Below are positions 7,798-16,560 of a stretch of 44,752 nt of DNA, piece by piece. Each line of letters begins with the position of its first letter. Within the stretch, counting starts at the first letter, position 1. This DNA comes from GCA-2687025 sp964473525 (GTDB lineage Bacteria > Poribacteria > WGA-4E > GCA-2687025): the NCBI GenBank assembly GCA_964473525.1, contig CAYYPK010000048.1:1-44752 (forward strand), read 5' to 3'. A model generated the notes under the pieces. It was not told the origin of the DNA. It worked only from the letters and a program-made list of their open reading frames with translations, and did not search any database. The position numbers were made by a program, and so were the translations under genes.

Positions 7798-8481
7798 CGA
7801 TCCCTCGGCGTCGCCACCGTCCGGCTGAATGCACTTCGCGTCATCGTTCCGCGGGCTGTTCACGTAGCGGCTGACCGGGTACGCCTCGAGCTTCGCAGGC
7901 GCGCACGGGACGAGGAACGGAATCACGTCGCTGGGTCGTTCCATCGCCGGGTCGAGCCAGATGTCCCATATGTCGGGGTCGAGGATGACCGGCATGCGGT
8001 GATGCACCGGGGCGACCGTCTCGTTGGCATCTGTCGTCAGTAGGGCGCAGGTCTCCATGTAGACCTCCTCGCCCTGCGTCCAAGCTTCCCAGATGCCGGC
8101 GACGCCGAGCGGTTCATCGTCCACGGCGTGGATGAAGTGCGGCTGCTTGCCGCTGGGCGTCTTCTGCCACTCGTAGAACCCAGTGATCGGGACGATGCAC
8201 CGCCGTCGCTTGAACGCCGCCTTGAACGACGGCTTCTCGTGCACGGTCTCCGACCGCGCGTTGATCATGCCTGTCGTCTTGCTCGTGTCCTTCGCCCAGC
8301 TTGGGATGAGTCCCCAACGCAGGTACGCGCTCTCGCGGTCTCCGCGCTCGTCCGCGCGCACGGCGTAAATGGGCTGTGTGGGCGCGACGTTGAACCGCGT
8401 CGGCATCTCCGGCGCGTCCGGCAGGTCGAACAGCCGCTGAATCATCTCACTATCGAACGTCGTCACGAAGCGCCCACACAT
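7789..8481 (-). CDS. SOS response-associated peptidase (SRAP/YedK/HMCES family)
   Basis: 230 residues. All active-site landmarks are present: Met-Cys start MCGRF (Cys2 becomes N-terminal and forms the DNA-protein crosslink), FNVAPTQ (30-36), MINARSET with Asn74, FYEW with Glu104, and VHHRMP with His160. Family members shield abasic sites in single-stranded DNA through a thiazolidine bond at Cys2. The start at 8481 has ggagg nine bases upstream. It begins four bases after the beta-helix gene ends, so the two may share a transcript although their roles look unrelated. Confidence 0.95.
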   Translation of the reverse strand: MCGRFVTTFDSEMIQRLFDLPDAPEMPTRFNVAPTQPIYAVRADERGDRESAYLRWGLIPSWAKDTSKTTGMINARSETVHEKPSFKAAFKRRRCIVPITGFYEWQKTPSGKQPHFIHAVDDEPLGVAGIWEAWTQGEEVYMETCALLTTDANETVAPVHHRMPVILDPDIWDIWLDPAMERPSDVIPFLVPCAPAKLEAYPVSRYVNSPRNDDAKCIQPDGGDAEGSLF

Positions 8482-8485
8482 GGCA

Positions 8486-9802
8486 TCAATCCTCCGTAGC
8501 GGAATTCAGTCCTATCTGGACGTTCCCCGCGCCCGCGTCCGATATGCGCGCGGAGCCGTTGAACAGGTTCCCCGTGATGACCGCACGCCGCACGTCCGCC
8601 GTCAGCGACACTTGCGGCGCGTCCGTCTGGAACTCGCAGCCTCGCACGACCAGGCTGCCACCCGTCGCCTGGATCGCGTGCCGACCCTCCTTCTCGCGGC
8701 CCCACTGCATGAACGTGCAGTCGGAGAAGCCGACCGTGCCACCGCCGACCTTAGCTATCTGGTTGTTCGGCCCCCAGTAAGCGCAGTTCACGAACCGCAC
8801 GCTCCCGCGGTTCTCCTCAGAGACGGCAATCATCGTCGGGTCTGGTCCGTGGAACGACACGAACTCGCCGTTGGTGATGAGTAACCCCATTCGCGCCGAC
8901 TGGTCCACCTGAAGCGCGACCCAGCAGTCGTCTGCCCCGATGCCCAGGAAGTTGCCGTTGCACGCGCCGGCGTCCGTCTCGACGAAGCGATACCCGATCC
9001 GATAGCCGAAGCAGAACGTGTTCAGGACGTACTGCCAGTCGGTGCGACCGAAGATGAACGCCTCGCCGTGCTCCATCTGCCATTGAAAGAGCTTCTCTTT
9101 CATCGAGAACCACGGGTTCCAGTGCACGTTCTCAATGCGGCCGATGTCGTAGATGGAGTCGACGTAGATACCACGTCGTAGAGGCTGTCCCTGCACGTTG
9201 CGCACCAGATGCCGCTGGTTCTTCGTGCAGTCGATGCCGTTGTACGGGTTCAACAACTCAACGTCGATGATGGACGGGTTGTTACTCCGCATGACGACGG
9301 TCCACGGGTAGGGCGTGGGAATGTCGTCCGTCACCTGCTCCGGGTAGAACACGACAACGCCGCGCAATGTGGCGTTGCCATTGATGGTGATGAACGGGTC
9401 GCCCTCCTCGCTACCAGCGCCCGCGTAGGCGAGTAGCACCGTGCCGCTGTCGGGCTTGGGCTGACCTCTATCGCGTATCCCCGCGTGCGACGGCACGGCG
9501 CGGAACACGCCCTCCAGCGTCACGGACGCGGGTATGGACAACGTTCCGTCGATTCGATACGTGCCGCGCGGCGCCTCAACGATGCCGCCGCCCGCGTCTC
9601 CGACGGCGTCCAGCGCCGACTGGAACGCCTGCGTATCATCCGCTACACCATCGCCGACGGCTCCATAGTCTCGCACGCTTACAGTGGAATCGGACACGGA
9701 TGCTCCTTCCGAGCCGTGAAGGACGCCCACGAACGTGAGCGTCAACGCAACCACAATAGCCGTTCTCGCACGCCTCCGGGTTGCGCCCTCGTGCCTGGTC
9801 AT
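8486..9802 (-). CDS. Secreted right-handed beta-helix (pectate-lyase-3-like) protein
   Basis: 438 residues. A signal peptide covers about residues 1-33 (basic start, then IVVALTLTFVGVL). The mature protein opens with VSVRDYGAVGDGVADDTQAFQSAL (residues 41-64), the hallmark of the pectate lyase superfamily 3 / polygalacturonase-type N-terminus. Short beta-helix rungs follow to the C-terminus (for example GSVRFVNCAYWG, GGTVGFSDCTF, GSLVVRGCEF). Such proteins bind or cleave polysaccharides outside the cell. Catalytic residues cannot be assigned, so lyase, epimerase or non-catalytic binding remain open. Confidence 0.82.
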   Translation of the reverse strand: MTRHEGATRRRARTAIVVALTLTFVGVLHGSEGASVSDSTVSVRDYGAVGDGVADDTQAFQSALDAVGDAGGGIVEAPRGTYRIDGTLSIPASVTLEGVFRAVPSHAGIRDRGQPKPDSGTVLLAYAGAGSEEGDPFITINGNATLRGVVVFYPEQVTDDIPTPYPWTVVMRSNNPSIIDVELLNPYNGIDCTKNQRHLVRNVQGQPLRRGIYVDSIYDIGRIENVHWNPWFSMKEKLFQWQMEHGEAFIFGRTDWQYVLNTFCFGYRIGYRFVETDAGACNGNFLGIGADDCWVALQVDQSARMGLLITNGEFVSFHGPDPTMIAVSEENRGSVRFVNCAYWGPNNQIAKVGGGTVGFSDCTFMQWGREKEGRHAIQATGGSLVVRGCEFQTDAPQVSLTADVRRAVITGNLFNGSARISDAGAGNVQIGLNSATED

Positions 9803-9853
9803 TGATCTGTACCTTGGTGGTCGTTAGTCAAGAGGAGCGACGGTCGATGCGGT

Positions 9854-10156
9854 TCACGCGCGGTCGTCGCGGAAGACACGTAGGACATCGCGGGAGCCAT
9901 GGATCACGCGTGCGATGTCTACGCCATCGGCGGATGGGCGATACAAGACGAGATACGAGCCGACAGCGAAGCTACGCACGGTCGGGCCGATGTCGATCCG
10001 AGCGCGTCCGAGGTGAGGGTGGATTGAGAGGCGTTGGAAGATATCGTCGAAGCGCGTGGCGAGCGCTTCTGCGGCGTCCACGTTGTCGGCGGCGATGTAC
10101 GCGTAGATCGCGTAAAGGTCGGCTCTCGCCCTCGGGGAGACGGTGGCGTCAGCCAT
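9854..10156 (-). CDS. parE: ParE-family toxin
   Basis: 100 residues: MADATVSPRARADLYAIYAYIA, then SIHPHLGRARIDIG, FAVGSYLVLYRP, and IARVIHGSRDVLRVF. This is the complete RelE/ParE fold of the ParE subgroup, whose characterised members poison DNA gyrase. ATG 10156 is chosen; it overlaps the end of the antitoxin gene by eight bases, which implies coupled translation. A longer open frame to 10228 only adds antitoxin-overlapping sequence. Confidence 0.9.
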   Translation of the reverse strand: MADATVSPRARADLYAIYAYIAADNVDAAEALATRFDDIFQRLSIHPHLGRARIDIGPTVRSFAVGSYLVLYRPSADGVDIARVIHGSRDVLRVFRDDRA

Positions 10157-10427
10157 CCGAGGCCTTGGCTTGCCGCGCGCGCGCTTCCGCCAGGAACTCG
10201 CCCAGATCCCACCGCTGACCCTCGCCACGATCTATCTGCGCGAATCCCTCATGCACGCTCTTGCGTATCGCGTCGATGCCCTCTCGCTGGACGACCGCGT
10301 TGAACAGCTCGTCGTGGATCAGTCCCTCGAAAGCCGCTTCGAGCACGTCGTCGATCGAGGCGTTCACGCCCTCGTCTACGCGTCGTTGGGCGAATGCCGC
10401 CTGCTCGGCGGTGAGTTTTACGTCCAT
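10149..10427 (-). CDS. parD: ParD-like antitoxin
   Basis: 92 residues: MDVKLTAEQAAFAQRRVDEGVNASIDDVLEAAFEGL is the ribbon-helix-helix pattern of ParD/CopG antitoxins, followed by a charged, probably flexible toxin-wrapping tail. ATG 10427 is preferred because gcgaggag lies just upstream; upstream in-frame starts lack a site. It is first in its operon, with the ParE toxin overlapping its 3' end. Confidence 0.88.
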   Translation of the reverse strand: MDVKLTAEQAAFAQRRVDEGVNASIDDVLEAAFEGLIHDELFNAVVQREGIDAIRKSVHEGFAQIDRGEGQRWDLGEFLAEARARQAKASDG

Positions 10428-10455
10428 CACTATACTCCTCGCGAACTCTCCTCTG

Positions 10456-10484
10456 AGCATGGCGGCCCAAGAAGTCAGTGTCAA
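10456..10484 (-). promoter_or_regulatory. Candidate sigma-70 promoter for parDE
   Basis: On the minus strand ttgaca (10479-10484) is separated by 17 bases from catgct (10456-10461). The -35 is perfect and the -10 matches three of six, including the key second A and last T. It lies 28 bases before the parD ATG, so the leader would be short. Confidence 0.45.
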
Positions 10485-10508
10485 CCTGGGCAAAGGCGGG
10501 CCAGCCGG

Positions 10509-11177
10509 TCAAGCAGACCGATGACCTGCGCGCAGATGGTCGACGCGGTTCACGTACGCGACGCGCGTTTGGCTGTTCTCAATGTCCACCCGGGAGATGG
10601 AGCCGTTGTCGTGCATCAGGCGGATGTACTCAGAGTGCGGCTCATAGCCAAGCGCCTCGCAGATGATGACGTCGAGGATGCCTCCGTGACCCACAAGCGC
10701 GGCGCGGTCCTCGTCGCCCCCGAGCGTTTCCGCCATTTCGGCCAAGAGCGCGCGCGTCGACTCGCGGGCGTGCCTGAGCGAGTCGTCGCACGGCGGCGTG
10801 AACCTGTGAAACCACCAACCGTCGTCCGTGATCGAGTCCGGCAGGACAGCGTTCGGGCAGCTACGCAGGAGCTTCTCGCGGGTCAACCCCGCGTGATATT
10901 GGAGCCCCTCATCCGTCCGCAGCGGCCAGATGCCGCCGTACTCGCACAGCTCCGGGCGGACGTAAGGAGGCATCCCCAGCGCACCCGAGATACGCGACGC
11001 CGTCTGAACCGCACGGCGCATCGGGCTACAGTAGAGCCGGTGAATCCCCTCGTAACGCAGGGCTTCCGCCGCCCACTCCGCCTGCCGGAATCCCAACCGC
11101 GTTAGCGGCGCGTCCTGGGCGTCCAGGTCGCCTCGGTTCTGTGTCGACTGCCCGTGTCTGACGAGATATAGCCTCAT
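10509..11177 (-). CDS. Histidine phosphatase superfamily (phosphoglycerate-mutase-like) protein
   Basis: 222 residues. LVRHGQS (residues 5-11) gives Arg7 and the phospho-accepting His8. Arg54/55 (SPMRRAVQT), Glu79 (ELCEYGG) and His164 (LVGHGG) complete the active site. The family hydrolyses or transfers phosphate on small metabolites or proteins; substrate unknown. The start at 11177 overlaps the preceding small gene's stop as ATGA, so the two are translationally coupled. The larger open frame to 11363 overlaps that gene and is not used. Confidence 0.9.
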   Translation of the reverse strand: MRLYLVRHGQSTQNRGDLDAQDAPLTRLGFRQAEWAAEALRYEGIHRLYCSPMRRAVQTASRISGALGMPPYVRPELCEYGGIWPLRTDEGLQYHAGLTREKLLRSCPNAVLPDSITDDGWWFHRFTPPCDDSLRHARESTRALLAEMAETLGGDEDRAALVGHGGILDVIICEALGYEPHSEYIRLMHDNGSISRVDIENSQTRVAYVNRVDHLRAGHRSA

Positions 11178-11458
11178 GCGTCCGACACCGACGCGAGTTC
11201 CAGATACCCGACGATCTCGACGCCGTCGGGGGCGGCTAGACCATCTCGCCACTGGCGGTACAACCCTTCCGAGTACCAGACCTGCCATATGGCGTGCGTG
11301 GCGTCCGCCAGGTCGGCGGAGGGCGCTGACCCCGCGATGTCGAACGCGGACGACTCGGCACAACCGCAGGTCAACGCGGAGTCACGGAACGCGGCTACCG
11401 CGTTCGGCGCCGCGTCGTCCTGTGAGCGCAAATGCACCATGATGTGCGTTGGTTCCAT
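11174..11458 (-). CDS. Small hypothetical protein coupled to histidine phosphatase
   Basis: 94 residues, soluble, no recognised domain. It begins MEPTHIMVHLRSQ and has Cys-rich CGCAESS near residue 32 and an aromatic stretch IWQVWYSEGLYRQW (about 57-70). The ATG at 11458 follows gaggag. Its stop overlaps the phosphatase start by four bases, which supports it as a real gene. It is divergent from pyrE, with 122 bp between them that must hold both promoters. Confidence 0.65.
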   Translation of the reverse strand: MEPTHIMVHLRSQDDAAPNAVAAFRDSALTCGCAESSAFDIAGSAPSADLADATHAIWQVWYSEGLYRQWRDGLAAPDGVEIVGYLELASVSDA

Positions 11459-11580
11459 GCTTCTCCTCGCTTGACCGCCAGTTCTCCGTCAGGCGGCGTA
11501 ACATATCACACGGCGCGTCCGTTGCGAACCGATGACGGTCATCCCACGCGTCTAACGGTAACACGCCCAGCGGAGCGACT

Positions 11581-12207
11581 ATGCCGACATCGAAAGCCGA
11601 TATCGCCGAAGCCCTCGTTAAGGCCGAAGTACTGCGCCACGGCGTCTTCACGCTGAAATCGGGCGCGCGCAGTCCCATATACGTGGACTTACGCGTCGTG
11701 CCGTCGTCGCCGGAGTCGATGGACGTCATCACGAGCGGCCTCGCGGAAGCGTGCGCGGAGCTAGGCGTGGATGTCGTCGCGGGCGCCGAGACCGCTGGCA
11801 TTCCCCTCGCCGCAGTTGTCGGGCACAAGCTCTCGATGCCAATGCTCTACGTGCGCAAGGAACCGAAAGGGTACGGCACAGGCTCGCAGATTGAGGGCGT
11901 TTGGCGACCCGGTCAGCGTGTGGCGTTGCTGGACGACCTCATCACGCAAGGCACGAGCAAGTTCTCGTTCCTCGAGGGACTTGCCCGCGCTGAGATAGAT
12001 GCCGCGTGCATCCTCGTCGTGTTGGACCGGCAGCAGGGCGGCACGGAGGCGGTTGCGGCGCGCGGCTCGGAGCTGCGTTCGCTCATCACGCTCGACGAGA
12101 TGCTGGACGAGTATCTGCGGTTGGGCGCGCTGGACCGGGCTCAGTTCGACGACATTCGCGCGTATCTGGCCGACCCCGAAGCTTGGGAGCACGCGCTCGC
12201 AACCTAG
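11581..12207 (+). CDS. pyrE: Orotate phosphoribosyltransferase
   Basis: 208 residues. Converts orotate and PRPP to OMP in pyrimidine synthesis. LKSGARSPIYVDLR (residues 25-38) is the orotate/PRPP hood. YVRKEPKGYGTGSQIEG (90-106) carries the conserved Arg-Lys pair and flexible loop. VALLDDLITQGTS (114-126) is the PRPP-binding motif, with DD-LITQGTS instead of the commoner ED-VVTTGGS. The C-terminal extension to 208 residues is normal for the family. ATG 11581 follows gcggag. No other pyr genes are in the window. Confidence 0.93.
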   Translation: MPTSKADIAEALVKAEVLRHGVFTLKSGARSPIYVDLRVVPSSPESMDVITSGLAEACAELGVDVVAGAETAGIPLAAVVGHKLSMPMLYVRKEPKGYGTGSQIEGVWRPGQRVALLDDLITQGTSKFSFLEGLARAEIDAACILVVLDRQQGGTEAVAARGSELRSLITLDEMLDEYLRLGALDRAQFDDIRAYLADPEAWEHALAT

Positions 12208-12242
12208 ATGCCGCCCATGTCATCGGCTGCCGGAAGGCTCCA

Positions 12243-15200
12243 TCATTGTCTGCGCAGACTCATGCTCAGGGTGTGTCCAGTCTCCGTTAGCTCGACTGTC
12301 CGGGTTGCCGTCCCGAACCCCGCACGGCTGACGGTCACTTCGTATGTTCCTAGCGGCAGGTGATAGCGCCGCTTGGTCGCGCCGATCGCCTCGACCTGCA
12401 ACGTCTTCATCAGAGTCTCAGCGGCGGGAGGCCCGCCAGCTATCGCGACTTCCGCGTCGGGCGGAGTCACTTCCACGACAAGTGGCGCGAACTTAGCCGC
12501 CGACTCCTCGTCCAAGGCGCGGGCGACAAGGACGAAGCTGCTGCCCGGCTCGTTGCCGAACAGCTCGCCAGTGCGCGGCTGAGGGTCGACGCGTTCCAGA
12601 TAGAGCGTCAACTCCTCCAGCGTGAGAATGCCGTCGCTGCCGCCGTAGCTTCTCAGCCCCTCTAGCAGTTGCCGCACGAACGGGCTGTGCTGCCCTGGTC
12701 GTCCGTCCGGGACGTACTCCTTGCCGCCAGCGGTGATGTAGCGTCGCGTTCTGAACCGCAGCTTACGCTGGATGAACTCCTTGGCGGGGATAAGGCCGGA
12801 GGGGTTGTCTACGGGTCGCGCTCCTGGGGCCATCGCGATCAGTGGATCCAGCGTGCCGGCGAAGCACGAGTCCACGACGAGCAGAACGTGCTCGCAGTCC
12901 AGCCGCTCCAGTATCTCGCGCACTTCGCTGTGCGAGATGTACGACTCGAAGTACGGGTCGTCCTCTAGCGGCTTGCTGTCCCGGAACGCCAAGTAGCCGC
13001 GCTTGATGCGGTCGTCGAAGTAGCCGTGTCCTGAGAACATCACGAGCAGTTGGTCCCGCTCGCCGTACGACCTGTCTGCGAGGGCGTGTAGCGCCTGTTG
13101 GAACTCGCGGCGGGTGGGGCTCGCGAGCGTCTGCGTGTCGCTGCTGTACGCGTCGCGCAACTCGGCCTGAATCGTCTGCACGTCGTTCACGGGGTTCACT
13201 AGGTTAGCGTGGTGGTCGTAATCGTCGACACCCACGAGCAGCGCATGTGTCGCGACGATGCCGCCTGGAGCGGGGGCAGTGGCTTCCTGCTCTGTGCGTT
13301 CTGTGCGCTCCGAAGGCACCGGTTCTGGCGCGGTCGCATTTGGAGGTGCGGGCGTAACCTGCTGGGGTCCTGAGGCTGGCACATGCGGACTCGCGACAGC
13401 GACGGTCATAACGATGTCAGCGGGATCGAGTCGCTCGATTGGGACGTCTGCCAGGTTGACGCCAACGCGCCAGAGCATATGCACCGGCCCTCCGACAGCG
13501 AGGGGTCTTGTCAACGCTAACGAGGTGCCATCCAACGCATAGGCAAACGCGCCGCTGACGTTGCCATTCTCCCCGAACGAAGGTACGGGAAGCGGGGCTA
13601 GCACTTGCCACTCAACGTGTTCCGTCGCGTCGATGAAGTGCACGCGACGGCTGGCGTCGAGAACAACGGACGTAAGCCCGTCTGGAGAGATCGTCGCAGG
13701 CCCGCCAACTTGCTGCCGTCCGAACTCGGACCAGTCGACGGTGGACCAATAACTAGTCTGAGCACCCCAGCCGCCCAGGGCTACGACAGACGCGGCCGGG
13801 CGGTACGCCCCGATGTAGGCCGCGGCAGGCCCACCTTCTGGGTACGGCACATTCTGTAGCAGCGTCCGCACTCTCTGTCCCGACGCCATGTCCCACACAT
13901 GGACGCGACCGTCTAAGTTGTGGCCGCTCGTTACCAGCTGGAGCCCATCGTTGACGTACTGAACGCCTAGTATGCGTCGTTCATGCGCAATGAATTCGTC
14001 GACGACCTTCTGAGCCGACATGCTCCAGATCCGCACAGTACCGTTGGTGGCGTCTCCCGAGTACATCCCCACAGCCACGTGGTCACCGTCTGGGTGAAAC
14101 GACACGTCAGAGAACCCCGGATCAACTGGCAAGTGGTGATCGAACGCCCCGTCCGTAGCGTTCCAGACTCGGGCCCACTTCGCGGAACCTTCGACGATAC
14201 GTGAGTCATCTGGACTGAACTCCATGATGGCTCCGTGCTGAACGTACGTTGCGGGTTGGGCCGGCTGAACGTCCCCGGGACGCAGCCATCGGATGATCTC
14301 TCCGCTCGCCGCCGTGCGGAGGGCGACGCCGTCTTGGGATGCCACCGCGAGCGTGGAGCCATCTGAGGACATCACAATCCCGCCGTTCGCGGCATAGTCG
14401 ATGGTGTAACCCCGGACCCACGCGCTTGGGAAGTCGACCGGCCACATCTTGTCCTGATAGCGAACGCTGATGTCTGTGGGGTACGGGATCGCCTCGCGCG
14501 TCGGTGGCACTACGCGGACCTGCACGCTTGCCCAGGCCTTCCTCAACTGCGCCTTCGCGCTCCGCGCCTTCGCGCGCGGCATGGGGAGCGATCCCTTGGC
14601 GGCTGCGAGCAGGCCCTCCTTCGAGATGGTCACCGGGAACGCCTCGGCGTCCGCGTCGTAGCGCCCGACCTCCTCAACGGTCATCGGGACATCGAATCTC
14701 ATCGCGGCGATGGCGCGAAGTTCGTCGATGAGCGCGTTGTATGCGTCGATGCGCGCTTCGTATTCGGCCGTGTTCTCGAACTCGTCCTTCGGTCGCGCCA
14801 GACCGAGGATTTCCTCCGCGCGAGCGATTGCGGATTGCATGCCCGCTTCGGTCGTGGAGTAGGCTGAGGGTCGCTGTTGCGGTTCGACTTGCTCCGAGGC
14901 GGGTTCCGGTGGAGCGACATCCGCTGCAGCGACGGCCTCGACGGGAGCCGTAGTGTCCATGATAGTCACGGGTTCCAGTGGGATACTAGGCAGGTCGGCT
15001 CCCACGGCCCACCACATCTGAACAGGCCCTACGCCCTCACTCATCATGTCGCTGGTGCGCGCGAGTGACAGATGGCTCGCCGATTTCACATGGCTCTGCA
15101 ATGGCTTGCCAGACGACAGACTATACGACCCCAAGCCCGGTGGTGCCGTGTAGGTGAACCCGACGTAGGGCGCTGACTCGCCTATCACAGGGCTGCCAAC

Positions 15201-16391
15201 GTGACCAGCGTGCTCATGGTACGCGCGTCTCTCCGTCAGGGTCGGCACGTCCCACACATGTAGGAATGCACCAAGACCGGAGTCCACGTTTTGAGTGCCT
15301 GCAACGAGCACGCCATGGGTGTCGGAGCTCTCCAGGCTGGTGATCGGGCCAATGCGGGTACCCGCGAAGTGAGTAATGGTTGTATGCCGTTGCCCTGTAT
15401 CCGCTCGCCAAATGCGGATGGTGCCGTTGCCATAGCTGACCGAGTGCTGAGGTGCTGTCGCGATGTATTCGTCATTGGCGAACAGAGCCGTCGCTCTGAT
15501 GGGGTCCCCATGCGCTCGGATTGTCCATCTTTGCCGGCCCTCACGAACGTCCCACAGTGTCAGATCACCTCCGGTGACGACGACATGTAATCGACCGTCC
15601 GAGGAGAACCTCCCCCAGTGCGTCGAAGCTGGACCTGGCAGCGCCTCAATTACATCCCACGTCGATGGATCAACGACATGGATCTCAGCGGAGACGCACA
15701 GCTGCGCTCGTCCGCCCTCCAGCCACGCCACATCTGTGCCATCGGTTTCATGCAACGAATTCCCAGTATCAGTGTCAATGAACCGCGTACGTTCGCCCGA
15801 GACCATGGCCAGCGCCTTGCCCGACGGGGAAAGGCGCACGCGAGTGCTTCTGGTGAGGGGTACTGCGAATCCCCGAGTCCATGCGCCCGCGAGCGTTACC
15901 GGCCATCGTCGGTTTGCGGCTGAGACCCAGACTGACGCGAGATGTGGTTGTGCCTGTGCGAGGGTCGGTGACACCCGGACGAGGACGTCTCCCCACGCGC
16001 GTCTGAGTTGGGGCTTCGCCCGTCGTGCGGCACCCGCAGGCATCTCGATGTACGCGGAAGAGGCATTGAGCAGCTCACCGTATGCCACACTCACGGGAAA
16101 GTAGCCTTCATCCGGCTTGTAGCGCTCTACGGCAACTTCAATGGGGACTGTGTGTCTGCGCTCTGATAGGGCCCGCAGCTCAGGCAGATGGCTGTTGTAC
16201 TGCACCAGTCGTTCTAGGTAGTCGACGGTCGGCTCATACTCGCCCTGCGGTTCGAGGAGCGTCAGTATCTCACGCGCGCGGGCAAGGTCGTCGTCGAGGT
16301 CGGGAGCCGCGACGCCTGTGCGCGCCAATACAGCTAGCGCCAGCACGCCAAGGATGAGCCATCGAGGCGGGAGGGTGCGACGTAAGAGCAT
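12243..16391 (-). CDS. Secreted caspase-family protease with two WD-type propellers and a C-terminal PEGA domain
   Basis: 1382 residues from ATG 16391 (gagg seven bases upstream; the open frame extends to 16463 without a better site). A signal peptide covers about residues 1-28 (WLILGVLALAVLARTGVAA). The order then is: module A (about 34-186, helical, then ERYKPDEGYFPVSV and RRAKPQLRRAWGDVLVRVSP), propeller 1 (186-466), module A' (517-666, clearly homologous: YDADAEAFPVTI, RSAKAQLRKAWASVQVRVVP), propeller 2 (666-981), Pro/Glu/Thr linker (982-1044), caspase domain (1045-1291) and PEGA domain (about 1304-1382). Catalytic His1122 lies in FSGHG and Cys1176 in DSCFAG. It is likely an exported clan CD peptidase whose propellers bind a partner or sense a signal. 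Residues between helix and propeller suggest an ancient tandem duplication. Target unknown. Confidence 0.88.
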   Translation of the reverse strand: MLLRRTLPPRWLILGVLALAVLARTGVAAPDLDDDLARAREILTLLEPQGEYEPTVDYLERLVQYNSHLPELRALSERRHTVPIEVAVERYKPDEGYFPVSVAYGELLNASSAYIEMPAGAARRAKPQLRRAWGDVLVRVSPTLAQAQPHLASVWVSAANRRWPVTLAGAWTRGFAVPLTRSTRVRLSPSGKALAMVSGERTRFIDTDTGNSLHETDGTDVAWLEGGRAQLCVSAEIHVVDPSTWDVIEALPGPASTHWGRFSSDGRLHVVVTGGDLTLWDVREGRQRWTIRAHGDPIRATALFANDEYIATAPQHSVSYGNGTIRIWRADTGQRHTTITHFAGTRIGPITSLESSDTHGVLVAGTQNVDSGLGAFLHVWDVPTLTERRAYHEHAGHVGSPVIGESAPYVGFTYTAPPGLGSYSLSSGKPLQSHVKSASHLSLARTSDMMSEGVGPVQMWWAVGADLPSIPLEPVTIMDTTAPVEAVAAADVAPPEPASEQVEPQQRPSAYSTTEAGMQSAIARAEEILGLARPKDEFENTAEYEARIDAYNALIDELRAIAAMRFDVPMTVEEVGRYDADAEAFPVTISKEGLLAAAKGSLPMPRAKARSAKAQLRKAWASVQVRVVPPTREAIPYPTDISVRYQDKMWPVDFPSAWVRGYTIDYAANGGIVMSSDGSTLAVASQDGVALRTAASGEIIRWLRPGDVQPAQPATYVQHGAIMEFSPDDSRIVEGSAKWARVWNATDGAFDHHLPVDPGFSDVSFHPDGDHVAVGMYSGDATNGTVRIWSMSAQKVVDEFIAHERRILGVQYVNDGLQLVTSGHNLDGRVHVWDMASGQRVRTLLQNVPYPEGGPAAAYIGAYRPAASVVALGGWGAQTSYWSTVDWSEFGRQQVGGPATISPDGLTSVVLDASRRVHFIDATEHVEWQVLAPLPVPSFGENGNVSGAFAYALDGTSLALTRPLAVGGPVHMLWRVGVNLADVPIERLDPADIVMTVAVASPHVPASGPQQVTPAPPNATAPEPVPSERTERTEQEATAPAPGGIVATHALLVGVDDYDHHANLVNPVNDVQTIQAELRDAYSSDTQTLASPTRREFQQALHALADRSYGERDQLLVMFSGHGYFDDRIKRGYLAFRDSKPLEDDPYFESYISHSEVREILERLDCEHVLLVVDSCFAGTLDPLIAMAPGARPVDNPSGLIPAKEFIQRKLRFRTRRYITAGGKEYVPDGRPGQHSPFVRQLLEGLRSYGGSDGILTLEELTLYLERVDPQPRTGELFGNEPGSSFVLVARALDEESAAKFAPLVVEVTPPDAEVAIAGGPPAAETLMKTLQVEAIGATKRRYHLPLGTYEVTVSRAGFGTATRTVELTETGHTLSMSLRRQ

Positions 16392-16560
16392 GGGCCGTCC
16401 TCGTCTTCTCGCCGTGTGGACTGCCGGTGTCTGCGCCCAGGGCGGGTGCAGGACGCCTCGCATTGTCTACTTATATAGCCGACGGAGCATCGCACAGCCA
16501 GCGTGCAGCGGCAACCGTCCGCTGTCGGTGGGAACGACCGCGTCTGACCTGCCCGCGCGC

